Shown here piece by piece: positions 1 through 8,391 of a stretch of DNA of 64,000 nucleotides. Positions within the stretch are counted from its first letter, which is position 1; each line of letters begins with the position of its first letter. Under the pieces are notes generated by a model. That model had not been told where the DNA came from. It saw only the letters and a list, made by a program, of their open reading frames with translations, and searched no databases. This stretch comes from Clostridium ljungdahlii DSM 13528 (GTDB lineage: Bacteria; Bacillota; Clostridia; Clostridiales; Clostridiaceae), in NCBI RefSeq assembly GCF_000143685.1, contig NC_014328.1, positions 2,790,001 to 2,854,000 of the forward strand, in the 5' to 3' direction. Both the position numbers and the translations under genes were made by a program.

Positions 1-933
1 AGCTACAAAATCTCCTGGAAGTAGCTTATATGAAGCTTTATATACTTTCTCATAACTTCCATGAGCTATTAGGGAGGCTCTTCCACTGTATATCATGTAA
101 TCTTTAAATCCACCTGCATTTATCCAGGAAGCAGTAGCTCCAGTCTTATCATAATTCCAGCTAGAGGTTTTCCTAAATTTGCTACCCTCGTGAAGTATTT
201 GAGATGCAAAATTCGCACAATCTCCTCCCTGGGAATTATAATTTCTATACTTTCTATTATAGCTATATCCATACTCTTTTTCCGACGCTATACCACAGTA
301 CTTATCTGCATATTCCACTGCTCCTTTTCTCCTATCTCCTATATTTGAAAAATCTCTTTTATTCTGAGACTGTATATATTGATTTACATTGTCAACTTTA
401 AGATTATTCAAATTCAAGGAATCCGCAAAAGGATCTTTATACCATTCTTTAGTAATTATCCACCCTTCACTTCTCTTTGCAATATTAAGTATATGAGAAG
501 TACCAATTCTAAATTTATTAATAAGTTTAGGATCATTTTCATATATATAGCTATATTCTGTGGAACATATTAAATTTACAGAATACTTATTATCTTTACC
601 TCTAATTCTTTTAATCATTATATCAGGTGAAATTTGAATAAATTTTACATTCTGTTTTTCCTCCCAATTTTTAAGATATTTCATCTTTTTTTCTTCATGT
701 TCATAAGCCCAAGTCCCATACCTGGTATTTTTATCATAATTACCTTCTATTAATTTTAAATCTCCATTTAATATAGCTTTATTTCTATTTTCAAATATGT
801 TTTGTATAGAATTTACAGCTTCTTCTTTTGAATCAGCCTCTTCACATTTAGCTCTATAAAATGGGAATATTAAAAATATAAATAAAATGATTATTGCAAC
901 TTGGTAAAGCCTTTTTTTTAGAGAATTTTTCAT
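1..933 (-). CDS. Putative exported amidase-domain protein (3' end outside window)
   Basis: The reading frame runs off the left edge, so only the first 311 residues are visible. The start ATG at 933 has a GAGGAG ribosome site just upstream. Residues about 5-25 form one hydrophobic segment after a Lys/Arg-rich start, a signal peptide or anchor. The middle is Lys/Glu-rich without a recognised domain. From about residue 200 the pattern of the putative amidase domain (Pfam Amidase_6) appears: a Tyr-rich stretch, then GGDCANFASQ with Cys239 as the likely nucleophile. Such proteins are thought to act on peptidoglycan or other amide bonds outside the cell; the substrate is unknown. The next gene on this strand is another wall-type enzyme. 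Confidence 0.72.
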   Translation of the reverse strand, partial: MKNSLKKRLYQVAIIILFIFLIFPFYRAKCEEADSKEEAVNSIQNIFENRNKAILNGDLKLIEGNYDKNTRYGTWAYEHEEKKMKYLKNWEEKQNVKFIQISPDIMIKRIRGKDNKYSVNLICSTEYSYIYENDPKLINKFRIGTSHILNIAKRSEGWIITKEWYKDPFADSLNLNNLKVDNVNQYIQSQNKRDFSNIGDRRKGAVEYADKYCGIASEKEYGYSYNRKYRNYNSQGGDCANFASQILHEGSKFRKTSSWNYDKTGATASWINAGGFKDYMIYSGRASLIAHGSYEKVYKASYKLLPGDFVA

Positions 934-1058
934 AGCCATACTCCTCGTATAATTAATTTGGTAACTACGTAGAACTTATTATATACTTTGCATAGTTATT
1001 ATTCCCAATTAAAATAATAATCACTCTGTGAATTTCACCCAAGGCTTCATATTTATGA

Positions 1059-1964
1059 CTACTTTAATTTTTCATCTATCTTTTGAATATATCCATTTAC
1101 CAATTTATCATTATAAGGTGCCTGTGAATACCAAAATTTATTATTACTATTTTTTTGCCCAAAATATTTTGATTTTAAAATTATTTCTGGCCTGTATTCA
1201 AAATGCAGAATGTCAAAATGACTCCACTTTCCACCCCATACAAAACCATTTTTTTCAAATACATCTACAATTTCTTTTGGGTATTCCTGTATTCTCTTAT
1301 CTCCTTCTTCTTTAGTCACCCATTTCCAGTAATCTCTCCTATCTCTAGCAAGATCAATAGCTATTCCAAAGGAATGTGGACTTAACAAGCTCGTTCCCGA
1401 AATACACCTGTAATTAAATGTACCACTGCTTGGAAACAAGGCCTTATAAACTTTTGGATTTCTCTGGGAAATAGGCATCAATTCTTTTACAGCACTTTCA
1501 AGAGATTTAGCGGCATTGTTATTTCCATTAAACTGAAATCTTCTATATCCCAAATTAGCCATTTTAAGATTAGACTCTATGGCCTTTCTATCGCAGCCAT
1601 AAACTTCTTTTAAAAGGCGATATGTCCTAACTCTTCCAGGATCAAAATCTTTTTCCATTACTCCATTTATGGTACCTATGGGATAGGTTTGTTCCAGCAT
1701 ATCCTGTAGATCCGTATTATACATTTTTTCCTGGAAATTTTTACTATCCTTATCATCATATAAAATTCTTTTACCAGACTTTGTAACTACATATACCTTC
1801 CCATCATTACTTTTTTCGAGATCTGTAATATATTCTGGGTAGGCCATCATAAGACACAAAATATCCTGTTTCATTGTGGTATAATAATCATCTGTCAATG
1901 CCTTTACAGGGCTTACACATACACAAATCAATAATAGTGCTATTATAATTATCTTTTTTTTCAT
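1059..1964 (-). CDS. M15-family D-Ala-D-Ala carboxypeptidase-like peptidase (VanY/M15_4 type)
   Basis: A 301-residue protein with an N-terminal signal peptide (residues about 1-22). The C-terminal half has the zinc peptidase signature of family M15: SPHSFGIAID gives His197 and Asp204 as metal ligands, and HFDILHFE gives the third ligand, His254, with Asp251 or Glu256 as likely catalytic acid. The family trims peptide stems of peptidoglycan outside the membrane, either as carboxypeptidase or as L-Ala-D-Glu endopeptidase; the sequence does not say which. The first 130 residues match nothing I recognise. The ATG follows an AGGAG-like site. It sits 125 bp upstream of the amidase-domain gene on the same strand. 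Confidence 0.82.
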   Translation of the reverse strand: MKKKIIIIALLLICVCVSPVKALTDDYYTTMKQDILCLMMAYPEYITDLEKSNDGKVYVVTKSGKRILYDDKDSKNFQEKMYNTDLQDMLEQTYPIGTINGVMEKDFDPGRVRTYRLLKEVYGCDRKAIESNLKMANLGYRRFQFNGNNNAAKSLESAVKELMPISQRNPKVYKALFPSSGTFNYRCISGTSLLSPHSFGIAIDLARDRRDYWKWVTKEEGDKRIQEYPKEIVDVFEKNGFVWGGKWSHFDILHFEYRPEIILKSKYFGQKNSNNKFWYSQAPYNDKLVNGYIQKIDEKLK

Positions 1965-1988
1965 AATATAGACTCCTTGTCAATAAGT

Positions 1989-2236
1989 AAGTGATTCACA
2001 CCAAATCGAAGATTTGGGTTCTAATTTGCGTAACTCTTTCTCCTTTCAGTCGAATGAATAAGTGATTCACGCCAAATCGAAGATTTGGGTTCTAATTTAG
2101 GTAACTCTTTCTCCTTTCAGTCGAATGAATAAGTGATTCACACCAAATCAAAGATTTGGGTTCTAATTTAGGTAACTCCTTCTCCTTATCAGTCGAATGA
2201 GTAAGTGATTCACACCAAATCAAAGATTTGGGTTCT
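1989..2236. repeat. Tandem array of 71-bp repeats with internal palindrome
   Basis: Three full units and a partial fourth start at 1989, 2060, 2131 and 2203 (periods 71, 71, 72). Each begins AAGTGATTCAC and contains a hairpin CCAAATC-AAA-GATTTGG; two units have GAA in the loop instead of AAA, so only the loop varies. The rest of the unit is pyrimidine-rich. The same hairpin core occurs in the R1 elements elsewhere in the window. It lies just upstream of the M15 peptidase start codon. There are no unique spacers, so it is not a CRISPR array. Confidence 0.9.
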
Positions 2237-2348
2237 CTACTTATATTATGTTGTTCATGGATTTACATTATGCATTCATATAGAAGCTGTAAAAAATAGG
2301 CTGACAATCTTCTAACGGTAAGAAGTTTAATAATATGATTTTACTGCG

Positions 2349-2377
2349 TTGACAGAACTGAACTGTCACTGTACTAT
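2349..2377 (+). promoter_or_regulatory. Sigma-A type promoter upstream of R1 copy 1
   Basis: TTGACA at 2349-2354 and TACTAT at 2372-2377 are separated by exactly 17 bp. Transcription would begin near 2384, immediately before the first R1 element and about 310 bp before the aldo/keto reductase start. R1 could therefore be transcribed, either as a leader of that gene or as a separate RNA. Confidence 0.5.
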
Positions 2378-2390
2378 ACTTATTATAGAG

Positions 2391-2646
2391 TTTATCCGAT
2401 TACTACCATTGCTAACACCCCCATCGCACACAGCGAAAGCGACTATCACCAAATCAAAGATTTGGGATATCTGCTTTTCTTCAAAGTGGGAAGATAAGCA
2501 CTGCTACGCACCTGGATAAGTTCTTCCCCTAAAGGATAACGTATTCTAAGTGCTAAAGACACTAAGAATATTGTTAATAAGGTTCAGATGGATAAAATGT
2601 ATTCCTTATAAGCAAACTCCACCTGAACCTAAGAATCACTTGATAA
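2391..2646 (+). repeat. R1 structured repeat, copy 1
   Basis: A 256-bp element bounded by TTTATCCGAT and CACTTGATAA. It contains a 5' hairpin domain whose tip holds a 51-bp module (2426-2476), a conserved central block with CCTAAAGGATAACG, a short hairpin (ATTCTAAGTG with CACTAAGAAT), and a 3' hairpin with GGTTCAG (2581-2587) pairing to CTGAACC (2623-2629). A near-identical full-length copy lies at 59566-59820. It has no coding capacity and no terminal inverted repeats. The subterminal hairpins recall palindrome-associated elements derived from IS200/IS605, or a structured RNA; I cannot decide between these. Confidence 0.75.
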
Positions 2647-2694
2647 TCGAAAGTTAAATTTATACACATAAATATATTTTAAGGAGGATATTTT

Positions 2695-3831
2695 ATGCAA
2701 TACAGAAAATTTTGTAAAGATGGTTTTAAAGTATCTACTTTAGGTTTTGGATGCATGAGACTTCCAATAATAAATAACGATCCTTCAAAAATTAATGAAA
2801 AAGAAGCACTAAAAATCATAAGGCATGCCATTGATAATGGTGTAAACTATTTAGATACAGCATATCCTTACCACGGCGGAAATAGTGAAGTTTTAGTAGG
2901 CAAAGTACTTAAAGACGGTTACAGAGAAAAAGTTAGAATTGCAACAAAAATGCCTGTATGGCTAGTAGAAAAATATGAAGATTTTGATAAATATTTGAAT
3001 GAACAATTAGAAAGGCTTGATGTAGACTATATTGATTATTACCTGCTCCATGCTATGACCAAAGACAGAATGGATAAAATGGAAAACCTGGGTGTTTTTA
3101 AGTTTTTAAATAAAGCCCTAGAAGACGGTAAAATTAATCATGTAGGCTTTTCTTTCCATGACAATTTAATGGCTTTCAAACATATAATAAATCTATTTCC
3201 CTGGGAATTTTGCCAGATCCAATTTAATTATCTAGATGAGGATTACCAAGCAGGTATAGATGGACTGGAATATGCAGCCGATAAAGGCTTATCAGTAGTT
3301 GTTATGGAGCCTTTAAAAGGCGGACTTTTATCCGGTAATCTTCCAGAAGATATAAACAACATATTCAATAAATCAAAAATAAAAAAAAGTCCGGTTGACT
3401 GGGCTTTAAGTTGGGTGCTAAATCATCCTGAAGTATCAGTATTACTAAGTGGAATGAATTCTTTAGAACAAGTAAATGAAAATATATCTATAGCATCAAA
3501 AACTCTTCCTAATTCAATTTCTGAGGAAGACATGGATTTAATAGAACAGGCAAAAGAAAAATTCAATGCCCTTATGAAAATAAAATGCACCCGCTGCGGA
3601 TACTGTTCCCCTTGCAAGGTAGATTTAGATATTCCAAATATTTTTTCTATGTATAATAATTACTTTATGTATAAAAGTAAAGAATCTATATTTAATAAGT
3701 ATAATAATATGCCAAAAAAATCAAAGGCATCTTCCTGCATATCCTGCGGAAAATGTGAAGATAATTGCCCTCAGCATCTTCCAATCAGGGCACTTCTAAG
3801 GCAGGTTAAGTCTACCTTTGAAGAAAAATAA
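2695..3831 (+). CDS. Aldo/keto reductase with C-terminal 4Fe-4S ferredoxin domain
   Basis: A 378-residue NAD(P)H-dependent aldo/keto reductase barrel (residues about 1-285) with the family pattern DTAYPYHGGNSE; Asp54, Tyr59 and Lys85 are the expected catalytic residues. A ferredoxin-like tail follows with two Cys groups: C298, C301, C304, C307 and C348, C351, C354, C358. This fusion is a common clostridial oxidoreductase type, thought to exchange electrons between Fe-S carriers and a carbonyl substrate; the substrate is unknown. A strong AAGGAGG site precedes the ATG. The gene is alone, faces carB tail to tail, and is separated from it by the palindromic element R2-A. Confidence 0.88.
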   Translation: MQYRKFCKDGFKVSTLGFGCMRLPIINNDPSKINEKEALKIIRHAIDNGVNYLDTAYPYHGGNSEVLVGKVLKDGYREKVRIATKMPVWLVEKYEDFDKYLNEQLERLDVDYIDYYLLHAMTKDRMDKMENLGVFKFLNKALEDGKINHVGFSFHDNLMAFKHIINLFPWEFCQIQFNYLDEDYQAGIDGLEYAADKGLSVVVMEPLKGGLLSGNLPEDINNIFNKSKIKKSPVDWALSWVLNHPEVSVLLSGMNSLEQVNENISIASKTLPNSISEEDMDLIEQAKEKFNALMKIKCTRCGYCSPCKVDLDIPNIFSMYNNYFMYKSKESIFNKYNNMPKKSKASSCISCGKCEDNCPQHLPIRALLRQVKSTFEEK

Positions 3832-3832
3832 T

Positions 3833-4048
3833 GCTGACAAATTTCATTACCATAAAAACTTTTAATAAGTCTTAGTAAAAATTTTATAAAAAACTTAGAA
3901 CTTTTGAATTGTTTGAGGTACGAGTTTTCAAAAGTTCTTAGTCTTTTTTTAATTTTTTATTTAGACTTATCAAAATATTTAACGGGCTGAAGGTTGTAAA
4001 AACATCCGAAGTATAAGTTTATTTTTTGTTTAGAAACTCTATATAGGC
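3833..4048. repeat. R2 long palindromic element, copy A
   Basis: Starts 2 bp after the stop of the aldo/keto reductase and ends 15 bp before the stop of convergent carB. An inner hairpin (3867-3968) has arms AAGTCTTAG and TTTAGACTT at the base, CTTAGAACTTTTGAA and TTCAAAAGTTCTTAG near the tip, and a conserved loop GTTTGAGGTACGAGTTT (3911-3927). Outer flanks match those of copies B and C near 24 kb. Poly-T follows the inner stem, so it could serve as a bidirectional terminator for the two convergent genes. Confidence 0.78.
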
Positions 4049-4062
4049 ATTTGAAAAATTCT

Positions 4063-7000
4063 TTAACTTCTAATTGCTGGTTCCTGCAAATATTCACCCA
4101 TAGTTCTGTATTCTATATTTTCTTTATTTTTCTCTGTCAAAATAGCATTAATGTAGGCATTTGCTGTATCCAAGCATGTAAATACTATTTTATCATGAGC
4201 TAAAGCTGTATGTCTGAGTATAAAACCTTGCCTTGTAGTGTTATATCCTTGAGTAGCTGTATTTATAACTACATCTATTTTCTTATCTTTTATATATTCC
4301 ACTGCAGTATCTAAATCAAGCTCACTGCATTTTACTCCATTTTCACTTAAAAACTTATAAGTTCCGCTGGATGCACTTATGCTAAATCCAAGTTCTCCAT
4401 ATTTTTTGATTACATTTAGTGAAGTTTTTTTATCTATATCATTTACAGAAGCATAGAGATTTCCTTCTTGCAGTATCTTAACTCCTGAAGCTTTGAATGC
4501 TTTATATATAGCCTTGTCTTTATCAAAATCCACTCCTAAGACTTCTCCTGTAGATTTCATTTCAGGGCCTAGTGCCACATCTACTCCAGATAACTTTTTG
4601 TTGGAAAATATAGGCATTTTGACTGCATAAATATTGCTGTACTTATACATATCCTGTTTATAGTGAAAATCTTTTATTTTTTTACCTAACATAACTTCTA
4701 CAGCTATTTCTACCATTGGAATATTAGTAACTTTACTCAAAATAGGTACAGTTCTAGATGCTCTTGGATTTACTTCTATTACATACACCTTATCTCCGTC
4801 AAAAGCATATTGAACATTTAAAAGTCCTTTAACATTCAACTTTTTGGCAATCTTTACTGTATAATCTTCTATTTTTTTAAGTACATTCTCCGGTAAATCT
4901 GATGCTGGATATACTGCTATACTGTCCCCAGAATGTACCCCTGTTTTCTCTATATGCTCCATTATTCCCGGAATTATTAAATCTTCCCCATCTGATATGG
5001 CATCTACTTCTATTTCTTTTCCAACTATATATTTGTCTACAAGGACAGGATGTTCCTTAGATAAATTTACAGCGTCCTTTAAATACTTACACAGCTCTTC
5101 ATAATTGTAGACAACCTTCATTGCTCTACCGCCTATTACATAAGATGGTCTAACGATAACAGGATACCCTATTTCAGCTACTAAGTTATCCGCTTCTTCA
5201 AGACTTGTTACAGATCCACCTACAGGTGAATTTATGTCAAGTTCTTTAAGAAGTACTCTAAATTTTTCCCTGTCTTCTGCCAAATCTATAGATTCAAAGG
5301 ATGTGCCAAGTAAATTTACTCCCCTGTCATTTAACTTTTTAGATAAGTTAAGTGCGGTCTGTCCTCCAAATTGTACTATAACTCCATCCACCTTTTCCTC
5401 ATTTATTACATTCATAACGTCATCTATATAAAGTGGTTCAAAGTACAGCTTATCTGAAATATCAAAATCGGTACTTACTGTCTCTGGATTATTATTTATT
5501 ATAATGGCTTCATATCCTGCTTTTTTTATGGCCCAAACACCGTTAACACAGCAGTAATCGAACTCTATTCCCTGTCCTATTCTAATAGGTCCTGAACCTA
5601 TTACAAGTATTTTCTTATTATTTGAAACAACATTGTCACTTTCTAAATCATAACAAGAATAATAGTAGGAAGTTTTTGCTTCAAATTCTCCGCTGCAGGT
5701 ATCTACCATTTTATAAACGGATTTTATACCATTTACTTCTCTAAGTTTCTTTAAATCTTCTAATTTCATACCTATTAATTTGCAAATATATTCATCTGTA
5801 AATCCCATGATTTCAGCTTTTTGAATGGTTTCAACATTTGGCACATTGCTTATCAATTCATTTTCCATATTCACTATGTTTTCTATTCCGCCTAAGAACC
5901 ATTCATCTATTTTAGTTAATTCATGAAGCTCATCTATAGTCATTCCCTTTCTAAGAGCTTCTGCTAAAGCAAAAAGTCTTTCATCATCCTGGTTATTTAT
6001 CTTTTCTATTATTTCATCTTTACTTATATTTTCAAATTTATCTAATTTCAGTCCTATTATTTTTCCCTCTAAGCTTATAACTGCTTTTAAAAGAGCACTT
6101 TCAAAACTCCTATCTATAGCCATAACTTCTCCCGTAGCTTTCATCTGAGTTTTTAAAGTCCTGTTTGCAGTTTTAAATTTATCAAAAGGCCACTTAGGCA
6201 TTTTAACTACACAATAATCTAGAGCTGGTTCAAACAGTGCACTGGAATTTCCCGTAACATAATTTTTAAGTTCATCTAAAGTGTATCCAAGAGCAATTTT
6301 AGCTGCAATTTTAGCTATAGGATATCCTGCTGCTTTTGAAGCCAGTGCACTGGATCTGCTTACTCTAGGATTTACTTCTATAACCATGTACCTATTACTA
6401 TTAGGATCTAATGCAAATTGAATATTGCATCCACCTTCTATTTTTAGGGTCCTTATTATCTTTATGGCAGACCTTCTAAGCATCTGGTACTCTCTATCAT
6501 TAAGTGTCTGAGATGGAGCTACTACTATGCTATCCCCTGTGTGTATTCCCACAGGGTCCAAATTTTCCATATTACAAACTACCATACAGTTGTCCTTTTT
6601 ATCTCTCATTATTTCATATTCTAGTTCTTTCCATCCAGCTAGACTTTGTTCAAGAAGTATTTGATTTATAGGACTCTCTTCCAATCCATTTTCACATATT
6701 TCCATATATTCTTCATAAGTGCTTGCAATACCACCTCCAGTTCCCCCTAAGGTATATGCAGGTCTTATTATAATTGGAAGGCTGACTTTATTTAAAAACT
6801 TTTTACATTCTTCTAGATTTGTGGCAATTTCACTTACAGCTATAGGTTCATCTATTTCATTCATTAGATTTTTAAAGCTTTCCCTATCTTCCGCATTCTT
6901 TATGGATTCAGTTTTTATTCCAAGAAGTTCTACATTATACTTTTTAAATACCCCAATTTCATTAAGCTCCATGGCCAAATTCAAGGCAGTCTGTCCACCA

Positions 7001-7269
7001 AATCCAGCTAAAACTCCATCTGGTTTTTCCCTTCCTATTATTGCCTCCAGCGATTCAACAGTTAAAGGTTCTATATAAGTCTTATCTGCAATATTTTTAT
7101 CAGTCATTATAGTAGCAGGATTACTATTTACCAGAACAGTTTGTATTCCCTCTTTTTTTATAGCCTCACAGGCCTGTGTTCCCGAGTAATCAAATTCCGC
7201 AGCCTGACCTATTATTATAGGACCTGATCCTATTATCAAAACCTTTTTCAAGTTTTCTCTTAACGGCAT
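4063..7269 (-). CDS. carB: Carbamoyl-phosphate synthase large subunit
   Basis: A 1068-residue protein, close to the usual length. It makes carbamoyl phosphate from bicarbonate, ammonia (channelled from CarA) and two ATP, in the cytoplasm. The duplicated ATP-grasp organisation is plain: two nucleotide-fold starts (VLIIGSGPIIIGQ near residue 9 and ILVIGSGPIRIGQG near residue 555), each followed by an ATP-grasp domain with EVNPR, and a C-terminal MGS-like allosteric domain. I chose the ATG at 7269 because AAGGAG lies 9 nt before it; the more upstream in-frame ATG at 7302 lacks such a site. It is the last gene of argF-carA-carB, so the product feeds citrulline and pyrimidine synthesis. Confidence 0.97.
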   Translation of the reverse strand: MPLRENLKKVLIIGSGPIIIGQAAEFDYSGTQACEAIKKEGIQTVLVNSNPATIMTDKNIADKTYIEPLTVESLEAIIGREKPDGVLAGFGGQTALNLAMELNEIGVFKKYNVELLGIKTESIKNAEDRESFKNLMNEIDEPIAVSEIATNLEECKKFLNKVSLPIIIRPAYTLGGTGGGIASTYEEYMEICENGLEESPINQILLEQSLAGWKELEYEIMRDKKDNCMVVCNMENLDPVGIHTGDSIVVAPSQTLNDREYQMLRRSAIKIIRTLKIEGGCNIQFALDPNSNRYMVIEVNPRVSRSSALASKAAGYPIAKIAAKIALGYTLDELKNYVTGNSSALFEPALDYCVVKMPKWPFDKFKTANRTLKTQMKATGEVMAIDRSFESALLKAVISLEGKIIGLKLDKFENISKDEIIEKINNQDDERLFALAEALRKGMTIDELHELTKIDEWFLGGIENIVNMENELISNVPNVETIQKAEIMGFTDEYICKLIGMKLEDLKKLREVNGIKSVYKMVDTCSGEFEAKTSYYYSCYDLESDNVVSNNKKILVIGSGPIRIGQGIEFDYCCVNGVWAIKKAGYEAIIINNNPETVSTDFDISDKLYFEPLYIDDVMNVINEEKVDGVIVQFGGQTALNLSKKLNDRGVNLLGTSFESIDLAEDREKFRVLLKELDINSPVGGSVTSLEEADNLVAEIGYPVIVRPSYVIGGRAMKVVYNYEELCKYLKDAVNLSKEHPVLVDKYIVGKEIEVDAISDGEDLIIPGIMEHIEKTGVHSGDSIAVYPASDLPENVLKKIEDYTVKIAKKLNVKGLLNVQYAFDGDKVYVIEVNPRASRTVPILSKVTNIPMVEIAVEVMLGKKIKDFHYKQDMYKYSNIYAVKMPIFSNKKLSGVDVALGPEMKSTGEVLGVDFDKDKAIYKAFKASGVKILQEGNLYASVNDIDKKTSLNVIKKYGELGFSISASSGTYKFLSENGVKCSELDLDTAVEYIKDKKIDVVINTATQGYNTTRQGFILRHTALAHDKIVFTCLDTANAYINAILTEKNKENIEYRTMGEYLQEPAIRS

Positions 7270-7312
7270 TATATCACTTCTCCTTCTAGTTATTTCTTTC
7301 AAAATGCCTTAT

Positions 7313-8377
7313 TTATACTAAAGTCATTAATCTCAAAAATTTATCAAATAAATAGTCTGTATCAGTAGGTCCCGGTGATCCTTCAGGGTGAAATTGTGCT
7401 GAAAATATAGGCAGCGTTTTATGTTTAATTCCCTCTACTGTATGGTCATTTAAATTAAAATGAGTTACTTCAATACTGTCTTTATTTAAACTTTCTCTTT
7501 TAACTGCATAGCCATGATTTTGAGACGTTATAAAAGCTTTATCTATATCCTTATCATATACGCCATGATTCCCACCTCTATGGCCAAACTTCATCTTATA
7601 GGTATCTCCTCCAAGTGCAAGTGATAATAATTGGTGTCCAAGGCATATTCCGAATATAGGTAAGTTACCTATTAACTTTTTTATAATATCCATTATCTCT
7701 CCTAAATCCTTAGGATCTCCAGGGCCATTACTTAAAAGTATGCCTTTAGGATTTATACTCATTATACTTTCATAAGAAGCATTGTAAGGAAATATTGTTA
7801 TATCACAATCCCTATCCTTCAAATTTTCAATAATGTTCTTTTTGCTTCCAAAATCCAAAAGTGCAACTTTAGGCCCATTTCCTGAAATATACTTTATGGA
7901 GTTTGTACTTACTTGAGATACTAAATCTTTATTTTCATAAGAATTTAGCATTCTTTTTATTTCACTTATAGATTCATTTTCACTGCATATTACACATTTC
8001 ATAGTTCCACTTGATCTTATCTTTTTGGTTATACTTCGTGTATCTATACCACTTATACCTACGACTTTATTTTCCTTTAAAAAATTTTCAAAACTATTTT
8101 CACTCAAATAGTGGGATGTATTATTATACATATTTTTTATTACCATACCTTTAGCCTGTATATCATCAGATTGGCTAAAATTATAGTTAATCCCGTAGTT
8201 ACCAATATAAGGATAACACATTGTTATTATCTGTCCCCTATAGGATGGATCTGTAAGTATTTCTTGATATCCTGTCATAGAGGTATTAAAAACCAACTCT
8301 CCTGCCGTTATTGCTTTGTGTCCTATGGCTTTTCCCATAAATACAGTTCCATCCTCTAAATATAATATGGAATTCAT
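7313..8377 (-). CDS. carA: Carbamoyl-phosphate synthase small (glutaminase) subunit
   Basis: A 354-residue protein of normal length. The N-terminal half is the CarA-specific domain (starting LYLEDGTVFMGKAIG) and the C-terminal half is a class I glutamine amidotransferase with the nucleophile motif GICLGHQLL, and HPEGSPGPTDTD supplying the catalytic His-Glu pair. It hydrolyses glutamine and passes ammonia to CarB. An AGAAGGA ribosome site sits 5 nt before the ATG. It lies 14 bp downstream of argF and 43 bp upstream of carB, in one transcription unit. Confidence 0.97.
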   Translation of the reverse strand: MNSILYLEDGTVFMGKAIGHKAITAGELVFNTSMTGYQEILTDPSYRGQIITMCYPYIGNYGINYNFSQSDDIQAKGMVIKNMYNNTSHYLSENSFENFLKENKVVGISGIDTRSITKKIRSSGTMKCVICSENESISEIKRMLNSYENKDLVSQVSTNSIKYISGNGPKVALLDFGSKKNIIENLKDRDCDITIFPYNASYESIMSINPKGILLSNGPGDPKDLGEIMDIIKKLIGNLPIFGICLGHQLLSLALGGDTYKMKFGHRGGNHGVYDKDIDKAFITSQNHGYAVKRESLNKDSIEVTHFNLNDHTVEGIKHKTLPIFSAQFHPEGSPGPTDTDYLFDKFLRLMTLV

Positions 8378-8391
8378 TTTATTCCTTCTTT

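Noticed and set aside
204..573. Plus-strand short frames in the first 600 bp
   Set aside because: They are opposite the partial amidase-domain gene and have no ribosome sites.
1989..2236. Possible CRISPR array from the regular 71-bp repeats
   Set aside because: Units are contiguous with no unique spacers, and no cas genes are present.
2391..2646. Calling R1 an omega-RNA or IStron outright
   Set aside because: No tnpA, tnpB or group I intron core was found, and the sequence does not match omega-RNA ends that I can recall; only the general architecture is suggestive.
4300..7200. Several plus-strand frames opposite carB
   Set aside because: They are low-complexity shadows of a highly conserved gene on the other strand.
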